The notes beneath the pieces are model-generated. The model was not told the origin of the DNA. It made no database searches and saw only the letters and a program-made list of their open reading frames with translations. Source: DLKC01 sp002478885 (GTDB lineage: Bacteria; Bacteroidota; Bacteroidia; Chitinophagales; Chitinophagaceae). From it: 64,000 bases of DNA. The translations under genes and the position numbers were made by a program. The DNA lies in contig JAXLUI010000001.1 in the NCBI GenBank assembly GCA_046329585.1, positions 3,100,001-3,164,000 on the forward strand, in the 5' to 3' direction. Positions 1 to 8,649 of this stretch are shown here, in pieces; position 1 is the stretch's first letter; every line of letters begins with the position of its first letter.

Positions 1-311
1 TTTCCAACGTCGCCAAGTTTTTCCGTTAATAAGAACTCGACCTGCGAGTGAACGTCTTCGATGTTATCGTGTATGGTAAAAGCCTCCTCTCCTGAAGCGA
101 TGAGTGTTGTTTTATAAATTTCCCGGAGTTCTTTGGTAAGCAGCGCAACTTCTTCGCCGGTGAGCAGGCCGACAGTCGCCAGCATTTTCGCATGGGCAAT
201 ATTGCCCAACACATCAAAAGGAGCGAGCAGCAGATCAAATTCGCGGTCTTTGCCAACGGTGAATTGTTCCACTTCTTTTAACGATGCTGTATTTTTTGCC
301 CACAACTTCAT
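1..311 (-). CDS. argH: Argininosuccinate lyase, N-terminal part (cut by window edge)
   Basis: Reading the minus strand from the ATG at 311 gives about 103 residues beginning MKLWAKNTASLKEVEQFTVG and containing TIHDNIEDVHSQVE. This is the N-terminal region of argininosuccinate lyase, which splits argininosuccinate into arginine and fumarate, the last step of arginine synthesis. The rest of the gene lies beyond base 1. It is the last visible gene of the minus-strand arginine operon, 91 bases after argE, with one copy of the dispersed 50-bp repeat in the gap. Function is assigned by sequence resemblance and operon position. Confidence 0.9.
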   Translation of the reverse strand, partial: MKLWAKNTASLKEVEQFTVGKDREFDLLLAPFDVLGNIAHAKMLATVGLLTGEEVALLTKELREIYKTTLIASGEEAFTIHDNIEDVHSQVEFLLTEKLGDVG

Positions 312-343
312 AATTGATATTTTTTGCTAAGTTGAACGATACA

Positions 344-396
344 GTACAAGAGTGCGACGCAACAGGAGCCTGATAGTTATTCTTAATGCCCGGCTC
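344..396 (+). repeat. 50-bp intergenic repeat, copy 1
   Basis: Core GTACAAGAGTGCGACGCAAC at 344-363, distal arm GCCCGGCTC at 388-396. It lies between argE and argH, with its arm facing the 3' end of argE. Confidence 0.85.
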
Positions 397-402
397 AAAA
401 TG

Positions 403-1467
403 CTATAATAAGAAATTGTTGAGCAATTTTATATATAGGCCAATTCCCTCCCTTATTTCCTCCACAAAAATAAACTCATCGGCGGAATGGCTTCGTGCGC
501 TATCGCCCGGGCCCATTTTTAATGCGGGAAAGGGCATTAATGCTTTATCGCTCGTGGTGGGCGAACCGTAATAAGTTCTCCCTATGGTTAATCCCGCTCT
601 TACGAGTGGATGATCTGTTGCAATGGACGTTGATCTTAACCTTGTACTTCTTGGTTTTATTTCACACTCAACATTTGACCTGATGATATTCAGCACCTCT
701 TCGAAGCTGTATAATTCGTTTACGCGTATGTCAACGGTAAAGGCACATTGGGAAGGTACAACATTATGCTGCGAACCTGAGTTGATGATGGTCACCGTCA
801 TCTTCATCGGGCCGAGCAGGCCGGATACCTTATCAAACTTATATGTCCTGAACCATTCGATATCTTTTAGCGCTTTGTAAATGGCATTGTCACCTTCTTC
901 CCTTGCGGCATGGCCTGCTTTTCCAAAAGCAATACAGTCAATCACCAGCAACCCTTTTTCTGCGACCGCCATGTTCATTAATGTTGGTTCGCCTACAATT
1001 CCAGCATCTACCCGGGGCAGTTGAGACAACAATGCTTCGATGCCATTTGAGCCTGATATTTCTTCTTCGGCCGTTGCGGCAAGAACTACATTAAAAGGAA
1101 GATTTTCCTTATCGTAAAAATGAATAAATGTGGCAACCAGCGAAACGAGGCAACCACCGGCATCGTTGCTGCCGAGGCCAAATAGTTTTCCTTCTTTTTC
1201 AATGGGTGAAAACGGGTCGCATGTGTAAGCCTTGTTGGGCCTTACTGTATCATGATGGGAGTTGAGCAAAATGGTTGGTTTTGTTTGATCGAACCACCTG
1301 TTCACGGCCCATACATTATTCAGGAACCTGTTTGTTGTAACGCCTGCAGACTGGAGAAAGGATTCAATAATAGCTGCTGTGTTCTCCTCTTCTTTTGAAA
1401 AAGATGGTGTGGCGATCAGTTGTTTGAGCAGGTTTAAAGAATCGATATATAATTTGTCGGTCTGCAT
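403..1467 (-). CDS. argE: M20 metallopeptidase-family deacylase, ArgE type
   Basis: The 354-residue product has the M20 dinuclear zinc signatures: SHHDT near residues 70-74, GSNDAGG near 99-105, ATAEEE near 131-136 with the catalytic Glu, and GEPT near 159. In the Bacteroidetes version of arginine synthesis this enzyme removes the acyl group from N-acyl-citrulline rather than from acyl-ornithine; the neighbouring ArgF' supports that order. Its ATG overlaps the argB stop as TAATG, which suggests translational coupling. The acyl group is probably succinyl, inferred from ArgF' residue 90. A general M20 carboxypeptidase is the alternative, but the operon context makes ArgE much more likely. Confidence 0.88.
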   Translation of the reverse strand: MQTDKLYIDSLNLLKQLIATPSFSKEEENTAAIIESFLQSAGVTTNRFLNNVWAVNRWFDQTKPTILLNSHHDTVRPNKAYTCDPFSPIEKEGKLFGLGSNDAGGCLVSLVATFIHFYDKENLPFNVVLAATAEEEISGSNGIEALLSQLPRVDAGIVGEPTLMNMAVAEKGLLVIDCIAFGKAGHAAREEGDNAIYKALKDIEWFRTYKFDKVSGLLGPMKMTVTIINSGSQHNVVPSQCAFTVDIRVNELYSFEEVLNIIRSNVECEIKPRSTRLRSTSIATDHPLVRAGLTIGRTYYGSPTTSDKALMPFPALKMGPGDSARSHSADEFIFVEEIREGIGLYIKLLNNFLL

Positions 1468-2261
1468 TATTGTTTTATGAGTGTTCCGCTGGTGTTTGCT
1501 GTTGTATTTTGAAGCAGGTCTTTCGCATCGCCGATCAATACTTCGTGTACACCGGCATCTATTGCTGCAAAAGCGTTATCGATCTTGGGCAAAATGCCGG
1601 CAAATAATTTCTTTTCAGCGAGCAATTGACTGTATTTTTCTTTTGTGATTAGATTGATCACGGAGTTTTCATCGTCCACGTTTTCAAGCACCCCTTTCTT
1701 TTCGAAACAGTAAATGAGCCTAACATCGTATGCCTGGGATAACGCGACAGCAACAGCTGCTGCGATGGTATCGGCATTGGTGTTGAGTATATGCCCATTA
1801 CCGTCGTGGGTAAGTGGAGCCAGTACAGGAACCAGGTTATTTTCGAGCAGTATTGAGAAAGCAGCCTTTTCAATATCATTGGTCTTCACATCGCCGACCC
1901 AGCCGTAATCAATGTCTTTTACCGGGCGTTTTGTGGCAGGGATAAGATTGGCATCTGCACCCGTAAGGCCGATAGCATTGCATTGTAGCGACTGTAGTTG
2001 CGCAACAATTTTTTTATTCAGCAGCCCGCCGTAAACCATGGTAACAATATCTATCGTATCATCGTCTGTAATCCTGCGGCCATTGATATATTTTGATTCA
2101 ACGCCAAGCTTATCAGCAATCTTCGTTGCTATTTTTCCACCGCCGTGAATCAGTATTTTCTTCCCTTGCACTAAGGCGAAAGCCTGGAGAAACGATGAAA
2201 GGTTTGCTTCATCATCAACAACATTGCCGCCAATCTTTATAACGTAGAAGCGATCTTTCAT
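1467..2261 (-). CDS. argB: N-acylglutamate kinase
   Basis: The 264-residue amino-acid-kinase-fold protein starts MKDRFYVIKIGGNVV (Lys-Ile-Gly-Gly phosphate-binding motif) and carries LIHGGG near residues 37-42, the GLTGADA segment near 118 and a late ILPKIDNAFAAIDAG segment. These are the acetylglutamate kinase signatures. It phosphorylates the side-chain carboxylate of N-acyl-glutamate in the second step of arginine synthesis. It ends one base into argE and begins 7 bases after argF', so the three genes are tightly packed. Length is normal for the family. The natural acyl group may be succinyl; that is inferred from ArgF', not visible here. Confidence 0.93.
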   Translation of the reverse strand: MKDRFYVIKIGGNVVDDEANLSSFLQAFALVQGKKILIHGGGKIATKIADKLGVESKYINGRRITDDDTIDIVTMVYGGLLNKKIVAQLQSLQCNAIGLTGADANLIPATKRPVKDIDYGWVGDVKTNDIEKAAFSILLENNLVPVLAPLTHDGNGHILNTNADTIAAAVAVALSQAYDVRLIYCFEKKGVLENVDDENSVINLITKEKYSQLLAEKKLFAGILPKIDNAFAAIDAGVHEVLIGDAKDLLQNTTANTSGTLIKQ

Positions 2262-2268
2262 TACAGCA

Positions 2269-3246
2269 TTATTTAGCGGTTCCGGTTTGAGCGTTCAATA
2301 ATTCACTTATCACCGCCTGTGCTGCCCACACCCTGTTACCGGCCTGTTGTGTAACAATGCTGTGATCACTGTCAAGTACTTCATCGCTCAGCTCTACATT
2401 TCTTCTTACCGGCAGGCAATGCATTACTTTGGCATTGTTGGTCGCCTTCAATTTATCCAGTGTGAGCATCCAGGCAGGATCATTTTCATAGATCTTGCCA
2501 TAGTCGTTATAGGTACTCCAGTTTTTCACGTAAACAAAGTCGGCATCTTTCAATGCTTCCTCCTGGTTGTGTGTAATGGTTGCGCCTTTGCTGAAGTCGT
2601 CACACAGGTCGTAATCTTCCGGATGTGTGATCACAAAATCTGCTTCGCCCCAGGCATTGATCCATTGCGCGAAACTGTTGGCCACGCATTGCGGCAGTGG
2701 TTTTACATGCGGTGCCCATGTTAAAACGATCTTTGGCTTTTTACCATCGGCTTTTAATTTCAGGCTTTCCGTAATGGTAACAATATCCGTGAGCGATTGC
2801 AAGGGATGCAATGTTGCGCTTTCGAGGCTAATGACCGGAACGCCGCAATATTTTATAAACTGCGAAATGTATAATTCACTGTAGTCATCATCGCGGTTTT
2901 TAAGCGAGGGGAAAGTCCTGATGCAAAGGATATCGAAATAACTGCCGAGCACCGGCGCCGCGTCTTTAATATGTTCAACCGTGTTGCCGCTCATGATGGC
3001 ACCCTCTTCAAATTCAAGCGCCCAACCTTCTTTGTCAACGTTAAACACAACGGCTTCCATGCCAAGGTTTGATGCTGCCACCTGCGTGCTCAGGCGTGTG
3101 CGCAGGCTTGGGTTCAGGAACAATAAGCCGATGCGTTTACCGGCACCGAGGGCGGTGTCTTTAAAAGGGTTTGCTTTATACATCAATGCTTTTTCAACAA
3201 GCGCATTAATGTCGGTTACATCATGAACGGAAATAAATTTTTTCAT
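2269..3246 (-). CDS. argF': N-acylornithine carbamoyltransferase ArgF' (probably N-succinylornithine type)
   Basis: The 325-residue transcarbamylase has the carbamoyl-phosphate motif SLRTR (residues 47-51), WAPHVKPLPQ, and the HCLP motif near the C-terminus. It resembles the Bacteroides fragilis N-succinylornithine transcarbamylase along its whole length, including the start MKKF. The residue that sets substrate choice in this family (Glu92 in Xanthomonas N-acetylornithine transcarbamylase, Pro90 in B. fragilis) is Val90 here. Mutation work on the Xanthomonas enzyme reported that Pro, Ser, Val or Ala at that site allows succinylornithine use, so N-succinylornithine is the predicted substrate. 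It lies 7 bases before argB and 229 bases after argD. Confidence 0.92.
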   Translation of the reverse strand: MKKFISVHDVTDINALVEKALMYKANPFKDTALGAGKRIGLLFLNPSLRTRLSTQVAASNLGMEAVVFNVDKEGWALEFEEGAIMSGNTVEHIKDAAPVLGSYFDILCIRTFPSLKNRDDDYSELYISQFIKYCGVPVISLESATLHPLQSLTDIVTITESLKLKADGKKPKIVLTWAPHVKPLPQCVANSFAQWINAWGEADFVITHPEDYDLCDDFSKGATITHNQEEALKDADFVYVKNWSTYNDYGKIYENDPAWMLTLDKLKATNNAKVMHCLPVRRNVELSDEVLDSDHSIVTQQAGNRVWAAQAVISELLNAQTGTAK

Positions 3247-3306
3247 AAGCCCATTCCCCGGAGGAACTATTTTTTTACTGAACTGTATTGCTATTATTGA
3301 GCTTTG

Positions 3307-3326
3307 GTTGTGTCACTCACTTGTGC
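3307..3326 (-). repeat. Intergenic repeat, TCACTCA variant, copy 2
   Basis: GTTGTGTCACTCACTTGTGC, a variant core differing from the common GTTGCGTCGCACACTTGTAC at three shared positions. It lies in the argD-argF' gap, 90 bases from copy 3. No clear distal arm is seen. Confidence 0.6.
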
Positions 3327-3416
3327 TTTTGGAACTACATTCGTCAGACGTGAATCGTGAGACGGGAGCTCTCTTATTTATTGAAAACGTTTTACTTTGA
3401 TGCATTGTATTATGCA

Positions 3417-3469
3417 GTACAAGCGTGCGACGCAACAGGTGACCCCATGAAAAACAAAAGCCGGGCTCC
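3417..3469 (+). repeat. 50-bp intergenic repeat, copy 3
   Basis: Core GTACAAGCGTGCGACGCAAC at 3417-3436 and arm GCCGGGCTCC at 3460-3469, six bases from the argD stop codon. A textbook full-length copy. Confidence 0.88.
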
Positions 3470-3475
3470 AAAAAA

Positions 3476-4657
3476 TTATGCATTCTCTATTTCCACTTCT
3501 TCTGCCCTGGTTTCAACAGGTTTTAATTCTGCGATGGCTTCTTTTAATGTATCGAGAAATTCATCAACCTGTTTTCTTGTAATGCTGAGTGACGGCAACA
3601 AACGAATCACATTTGGCTTTGCTTCGCCGGTGAAAATGAAGAAATCCGTGAGCAGTTTTTTACGCAGGTCTTTTATTTCTTCCGGGACATCGAAACCGAT
3701 CATCATACCGCGGCCACGAACATTTTCTATGCCGTCGATAGCCTTAAGCCGGTTGAGTAAATATTGTCCGCGTTGTTTCGCAACGTCGATCAGCTTTTCT
3801 TCTTCTATCACTTCCAGTACAGCCAATGCCGCTGCACAAGCCAGGTGATTGCCGCCAAATGTTGTACCGAGCATGCCATGCTTTGGTTTTATATGCGGTG
3901 CAATGAGCAGCCCACCAACCGGAAAGCCGTTGCCCATACCCTTTGCCATGGTGTAGATGTCTGCATGTACGCCGGCATAATCATGCGAGAAGAACATGCC
4001 ACTGCGGCCATAACCACATTGCACGCTGTCTGCGATATACAACGCGCCGTGCTGGTCGCAAAGACGACGGATCAACTGCAGAAAACTTTCGTTTGCAATG
4101 TTTATTCCGCCGACGCCTTGTATGCCTTCAACAATTACGACTGCGACCTCTTTGCCCTGGGTTTGAAAGTAGGTTTTTAATGCGGCTTCGTCATTGAAAG
4201 GAAGAAAATCGACATTGCCTGTTTCATTAACAGGTGCTATAATCTTCGGGTTGTCTGTTGCCGCAACAGCGAGTGAAGTTCTTCCATGGAAGGCCTTTGA
4301 AAAGGCAATGATCTTTTTTTTGCCGGTGTGAAAAGATGCAAGTTTTAACGCATTCTCATTTGCCTCGGCACCGCTGTTTACGAGAAAAAGCTGGTAATCT
4401 TCCTTGCCACTTATTTTGCCCAATTTGTCAGCCAATTCCTGTTGAATGGGAATTTGGACAGAGTTAGAATAGAAAGCAATTTTGTTTAGCTGCTCTTCAA
4501 TTCTTTTTACCCAATGCGGATGCGTATGCCCAATGCTTATTACCGCATGCCCGCCATACATGTCGAGATACTGGACACCATTCTCATCCCACACGTATGA
4601 GCCTTGAGCTTTTGTAATCTTAATGTCGTTGAGTGGATAAACGTCGAATAAAGTCAT
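3476..4657 (-). CDS. argD: N-acylornithine aminotransferase (PLP dependent)
   Basis: A 394-residue class III aminotransferase. NSGAEANENALK near 95-106 and FHGRTSLA near 123-130 bind PLP and substrate, and TMAKGMGNG carries the Schiff-base lysine at about 239. It converts N-acylglutamate semialdehyde to N-acylornithine. I chose the ATG at 4657 (MTLFDVYPLND); an upstream in-frame ATG at 4696 adds 13 low-complexity residues and is less likely. One oddity: the usual Asp-Glu-Val/Ile-Gln segment reads ADSVQ here, so the Glu after the cofactor-binding Asp210 is Ser. The 192-base gap from argC holds nothing I recognise. Confidence 0.9.
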   Translation of the reverse strand: MTLFDVYPLNDIKITKAQGSYVWDENGVQYLDMYGGHAVISIGHTHPHWVKRIEEQLNKIAFYSNSVQIPIQQELADKLGKISGKEDYQLFLVNSGAEANENALKLASFHTGKKKIIAFSKAFHGRTSLAVAATDNPKIIAPVNETGNVDFLPFNDEAALKTYFQTQGKEVAVVIVEGIQGVGGINIANESFLQLIRRLCDQHGALYIADSVQCGYGRSGMFFSHDYAGVHADIYTMAKGMGNGFPVGGLLIAPHIKPKHGMLGTTFGGNHLACAAALAVLEVIEEEKLIDVAKQRGQYLLNRLKAIDGIENVRGRGMMIGFDVPEEIKDLRKKLLTDFFIFTGEAKPNVIRLLPSLSITRKQVDEFLDTLKEAIAELKPVETRAEEVEIENA

Positions 4658-4849
4658 AAGTTTTAAGTTGTGTATTAGAAGTAATAAGTTATGCATGCAC
4701 TTTAAGTGCTACCTGTTTCCTTTTACTTCATTTATAATATTGAATAATGTCTTGTATATATTTTCGTTTGGACATTTTACATCCTTTTGCAAAATCAGCA
4801 CGGGGAACGCCGTTCTGTTGTATCCATTTATTACGCTATCATGGGCTCT

Positions 4850-5830
4850 TTAAAACATCGGCGCCTTCAACCGCAGCCCTGCTGTTTCATCCAAACCGAA
4901 CATAATGTTCATATTTTGAACTGCTTGTCCGGATGCGCCTTTTAAAAGGTTGTCGATCGCTGAATGCAGCACCAGTTTGGTTCCCACTTTTTCCAATTGT
5001 ATCACACATTTGTTGGTGTTAACCACCTGTTTCAAAAAGATTGCGTCATCACTCACAATCGTGAAATGATGACCGTCGTAATATTCTTTATATAACGCTT
5101 TCAGCTCGTCTAACGGCTTTTCACAGTGTAATGTTGAGCTGATGAATATGCCCCTTGTAAAATCTCCGCGCCAGGGCACAAAACTCAGGTCAATATTCCC
5201 GTTTGGCTGCAATTGCAACAGTGATTCGCCAATTTCTCCGAGGTGTTGGTGCGTTAATGTTTTATACGCCTGGACATTGTTTGCGCGCCAGCTGAAATGT
5301 GATGTCGCGGCGAGGCCTTGCCCCGCACCTGTTGAGCCCGTGATACCCGTTGTATAAACATCGTTTAACAGACCCGAATGGGCCAAAGGTAACAGACCGA
5401 GTTGTATAGCGGTTGCAAAACAGCCAGGGTTGGCAATATTTTGTGCTGACTGAATTTTCTCTTTATTTAATTCGGGGAGACCGTAAATAAAACTGCGTGT
5501 TGCGAGCTTTGAGCTGTGAGACAAACGGAAATCGTTGGAAAGGTCAATGATTTTTATGTGTGAAGGAATATCGTTGGCCATTAAAAATTTCTTTGCCTCC
5601 CCGTGGCCGGTACATAAAAACAAGACATCGATATTGTGGCTGAGATCGCTGGTGAATACAATAGCCGTTTCACCGATAAGATCCTGGTGTACTTTGTACA
5701 GCGGGTTGCCTGCATTGCTGTTGCTGTGCACGAAACTTAATTCGGCATTTGGATGGTTCAGGAGCAGCCTGATCAGTTCGCCGCCGGTATAACCTGCGCC
5801 GCCAACGATTCCTGTTTTTATCTTTTTCAT
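4850..5830 (-). CDS. argC: N-acyl-gamma-glutamyl-phosphate reductase
   Basis: The 326-residue protein opens with a Rossmann motif GIVGGAGYTGGEL (residues 7-19) and has the catalytic cysteine at about 137 in NPGCFATA. It reduces N-acylglutamyl phosphate to the semialdehyde using NADPH, the third step of arginine synthesis. The start chosen is ATG 5830 (MKKIKTGIVGG). A longer reading from 5854 would overlap the cupin gene by 23 bases and adds residues not typical of the family. Its ATG is one base from the stop of the cupin gene, which suggests coupled translation. Confidence 0.92.
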   Translation of the reverse strand: MKKIKTGIVGGAGYTGGELIRLLLNHPNAELSFVHSNSNAGNPLYKVHQDLIGETAIVFTSDLSHNIDVLFLCTGHGEAKKFLMANDIPSHIKIIDLSNDFRLSHSSKLATRSFIYGLPELNKEKIQSAQNIANPGCFATAIQLGLLPLAHSGLLNDVYTTGITGSTGAGQGLAATSHFSWRANNVQAYKTLTHQHLGEIGESLLQLQPNGNIDLSFVPWRGDFTRGIFISSTLHCEKPLDELKALYKEYYDGHHFTIVSDDAIFLKQVVNTNKCVIQLEKVGTKLVLHSAIDNLLKGASGQAVQNMNIMFGLDETAGLRLKAPMF

Positions 5831-5831
5831 G

Positions 5832-6182
5832 TTACGCACAATTGAACCTGTCATTATTTGTGGAAGGCTGGGAACTTAAAATGAATTCAATGTCCCCTGT
5901 TGTGTTATTGATGATGCGGTGCTTAATTCCCTCCGCGATGTGAAGGCCCTGGCCAGACTCAACTTCCACGATTTCGTTTTCAACTTCAAAGGTGGCAATT
6001 CCCTCCAGTATAAAAAAGAACTGCCGGGCCTTTTCATGATAATGTAAAGCTTCCGCTGTACCGGCGGGCATCTGTTCCTGTTTTACGGAAAGCGTATGGG
6101 TATCAACCAAAACCCATCCGTCGCAGCCATTGCCCCACTGATAATGATGCAAGGCATTTTGTTTACTTACTATCTGCATCAT
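5832..6182 (-). CDS. Small cupin-domain protein inside the arginine operon
   Basis: The 116-residue single-domain cupin has a first motif LHYHEKARQFFFILEG near residues 46-61 (His-X-His and downstream Glu/Gln positions) and a second motif near 82-88 ending in KHR. These residues usually bind one metal ion. It overlaps argG by 20 bases and stops one base before argC, so it is almost certainly co-translated with arginine genes. The function is unknown to me. Possible roles are sensing or isomerising a small metabolite. It is not one of the standard arginine enzymes. Confidence 0.75.
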   Translation of the reverse strand: MMQIVSKQNALHHYQWGNGCDGWVLVDTHTLSVKQEQMPAGTAEALHYHEKARQFFFILEGIATFEVENEIVEVESGQGLHIAEGIKHRIINNTTGDIEFILSSQPSTNNDRFNCA

Positions 6183-7362
6183 TCTTTACCTGGAAATACA
6201 TGGAGGTTTGGTTACCGAATATTTTACTGAAGCCACGAACATCGTCTCCCGTCCAGCCCGTGTTCATTTCGCCGTATTTGCCGAATTTGCTGCTCATCAG
6301 GTCGTAGTTGCTTTCAATACCTATCACCTGGAAGCGGTATGGTTGTAACTGTACAAAAACATCGCCTGTTACATTCTGCTGCGCGCTTTGCAAAAAAGCT
6401 TCCATATCCCGCATCACCGGATCGAGAATTTGTCCTTCGTGTAGCCAGTTGCCATAGAAGTTGGCGATATTATCTTTCCAGCTCAATTGCCATTTGGTCA
6501 ACACGTGTTTCTCCAAAGCATGATGCGCTTTCAGTATAACCATTGGCGCCGCTGCTTCAAAACCAACGCGCCCTTTAATGCCGATGATGGTATCGCCTAC
6601 ATGAATATCGCGGCCGATTCCGTAGGGGCCAGCCAGTGTTTGCAAATACTGTATGGCTTCGGAGGGATGCGAAAATGAATTATCGTTAACGGCAACCAGT
6701 TCGCCTTTTTCAAAATGCAGTTTTACTTCTTCGCTTTCGTGTTTGGTTACCTGTGTAGGCCATGCAGATTCCGGCAACAATCCTTTTGAGTTAAGCGTTT
6801 CCCTACCACCGACACTGGTGCCCCACAAACCCTTATTGATGGAATATGCCGCTTTTTCGAAGTTCATCTCCACGCCTTTTTCTTTCAGGTAAGCGATCTC
6901 CGCTTCGCGGCTTAATTTAAGATCGCGGATGGGGGTAATGATCTCCGCGTTTGGGATCATAATGTGAAAAACCATATCGAACCGCACCTGGTCGTTGCCT
7001 GCTCCTGTGCTTCCGTGTGCTACCGCATCTGCGTTTAATGCTTTAACGTGGTCTGCAATATGCAGGGCCTGTACAAGCCGTTCTGCACTTACGCTTAACG
7101 GGTAAGTGTTGTTCTTTAGGGAATTGCCAAAAACGAGGTATTTAATAATGCGGTCGTAGTAGCCTTTTACCGCATCAACAGTAGTGTGCGTTTTTACGCC
7201 CAACTTATAGGCGTGTTCTTCAATCTTTTTAAGTTCTGCTTCATCGAAGCCACCTGTGTTTACAATCACGCTGTGTACTTCGCAGCCTTTTTCCAAGGTC
7301 AGGTATTTTACACAATAGGTTGTATCCAAACCGCCAGAAAAACCGAGTACTACCTTTTTCAT
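6163..7362 (-). CDS. argG: Argininosuccinate synthase
   Basis: The 399-residue product starts MKKVVLGFSGGLDTTYC, the ATP-pyrophosphatase P-loop SGGLDT of argininosuccinate synthase, and has the STGAGNDQVRFD and SVGGRETLNSKG motifs. It joins citrulline and aspartate with ATP. ATG 7362 is chosen because the family begins at this motif; an upstream in-frame start at 7482 adds 40 residues unlike the family. Its last 20 bases overlap the cupin gene. A 261-base gap holding repeat copy 4 separates it from the GNAT gene upstream. Confidence 0.93.
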   Translation of the reverse strand: MKKVVLGFSGGLDTTYCVKYLTLEKGCEVHSVIVNTGGFDEAELKKIEEHAYKLGVKTHTTVDAVKGYYDRIIKYLVFGNSLKNNTYPLSVSAERLVQALHIADHVKALNADAVAHGSTGAGNDQVRFDMVFHIMIPNAEIITPIRDLKLSREAEIAYLKEKGVEMNFEKAAYSINKGLWGTSVGGRETLNSKGLLPESAWPTQVTKHESEEVKLHFEKGELVAVNDNSFSHPSEAIQYLQTLAGPYGIGRDIHVGDTIIGIKGRVGFEAAAPMVILKAHHALEKHVLTKWQLSWKDNIANFYGNWLHEGQILDPVMRDMEAFLQSAQQNVTGDVFVQLQPYRFQVIGIESNYDLMSSKFGKYGEMNTGWTGDDVRGFSKIFGNQTSMYFQVKNDADSK

Positions 7363-7557
7363 TGCTGATGTATGATTTTTATTGTCCCTGATTTTTTGTA
7401 ACAAACTTTTTGTTCTTACCTCATCTGCTGTTGTGCTGCAGCGCCGGCTTATCGGGCATCGCTCGCTTTGGCGTTCCTGCAAGGAGGTACAGCATTGCCG
7501 CGTTAATAAACTTTGTTTTTCTTACTGCCTGCTGTACTGCTGCCTGTTGGCCCAAAA

Positions 7558-7610
7558 GTACAAGAGTGCGACGCAACGGGTGTATAGTGACAGTGCTGCA
7601 GCCGGGCTCA
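7558..7610 (+). repeat. 50-bp intergenic repeat, copy 4
   Basis: Core GTACAAGAGTGCGACGCAAC at 7558-7577 and arm GCCGGGCTCA at 7601-7610, 13 bases past the stop of the GNAT gene, in the GNAT-argG gap. Confidence 0.88.
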
Positions 7611-7623
7611 TGACATATCTTTC

Positions 7624-8313
7624 TTACAAATTGAAAAAAAACTGCAATAAAGATTTTGGTTTCGATGCGCCTTTTGCTTCTTTCTTCCCGAAAACGAGTT
7701 GCTTTATGTGCATCAGGCGCTCGTAGACCTTGCTTTTTTTCTCGAATTCCTGTGTTGTTTCTTCGGGCGTGTAATGGTCTGCAGGGTCGTACAGCATGGC
7801 AGTGCACATGCAGTTCTTCCTGTCTTTGCTCATGAGAATATCGTAGTTAACGCAACTTTTGCAGCCTGCCCAAAAAGCCTCGTCCTGTGTAAGCTCGCTG
7901 TAAGTAACGGGTTCGTAACCGAGTTCGCTGTTAATCTTCATGACGGCCAGGCCGGTTGTTAACCCGAAGATCTTTGCGTTAGGATATTTCTCCCGCGATA
8001 AATTGAAGATGGTTCTTTTGATTTGCTTCGCGACGCCACTTTTGCGAAATGCAGGAACCACAATCAAACCACTGTTGGCAACATATTCGCCGTGGCTCCA
8101 TGTTTCAATATAACAAAAGCCAACCCATGTTCCGTCTTTTAAATGTGCGATCACGGCCTTGCCTTCGGCCATTTTATTGGCGATATATTCAGGGCTTCTT
8201 TTTGCAATGCCTGTGCCCCGTGCCTTTGCAGAAGACTCCATTTCGGCAGTGATTGTTTCTGCGTAATGAACATCGCCACTATTGGCTATACGTACTATGA
8301 TGTTTTGTTCCAC
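7624..8313 (-). CDS. GNAT acyltransferase at the head of the arginine operon (candidate N-acylglutamate synthase)
   Basis: The 229-residue product has a GNAT fold: the acyl-CoA binding motif RKSGVA near residues 90-95 within VVPAFRKSGVAKQIKR, and a later GYEPVTYSEL segment. The C-terminal third contains CKSC and a CMC triplet, which may bind metal. It is the first gene of the minus-strand arginine block, with no classical argA or argJ nearby. Related GNAT proteins precede argG in other Bacteroidetes, and it is the natural candidate for the missing first step, acylation of glutamate. That role is inferred from position; the fold is directly visible. Confidence 0.8.
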   Translation of the reverse strand: MEQNIIVRIANSGDVHYAETITAEMESSAKARGTGIAKRSPEYIANKMAEGKAVIAHLKDGTWVGFCYIETWSHGEYVANSGLIVVPAFRKSGVAKQIKRTIFNLSREKYPNAKIFGLTTGLAVMKINSELGYEPVTYSELTQDEAFWAGCKSCVNYDILMSKDRKNCMCTAMLYDPADHYTPEETTQEFEKKSKVYERLMHIKQLVFGKKEAKGASKPKSLLQFFFNL

Positions 8314-8649
8314 TGTTCTAAATACTGATTGTTAAAAGATAAATAACAAGGTGACGACGTTGTGTAAACGCTTGTTTTTAGGGTTAATGCTGACAGCTGC
8401 GGAAGCAGGGATATCAGATTCTTGGTCGTCGTTCTGGCCGGAAGCAGAATGGTTTGGGAAGGTTTACAACACCCATCAAAGCAGGATGGAAGGCGGTAAG
8501 GCAAGTATGTGTTGTGTTATGTTTCAACTTCAGTTCAGCATAAATTGTTATCTAAAATTTTTGGAGGCGTAAAATTATATAATGTTTTAATAACGGGGGA
8601 TAATTTTTTAAAAAGAAACCTTAAGAATAATGCCTTGCTGAAACAAACA
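8314..8649 (+). other. 336-base gap upstream of the arginine operon
   Basis: This stretch separates the start of the arginine operon (8313) from the end of the lipoprotein gene (8650) and must hold the operon promoter. I see no convincing -33/-7 pair, no repeat copy and no supported ORF. The part around 8560-8645 is AT-rich. Confidence 0.5.

Noticed and set aside
3330..3372. GTCAGACGT/GTGAGACG short repeated strings, also seen near 36645
   Set aside because: Only a few imperfect units, too short to call a repeat family in this window.
3357..3848. 163-residue open frame antisense to argD
   Set aside because: It runs through repeat copy 3 and then antisense to a well-supported gene; the Ser-rich sequence is typical of antisense frames.
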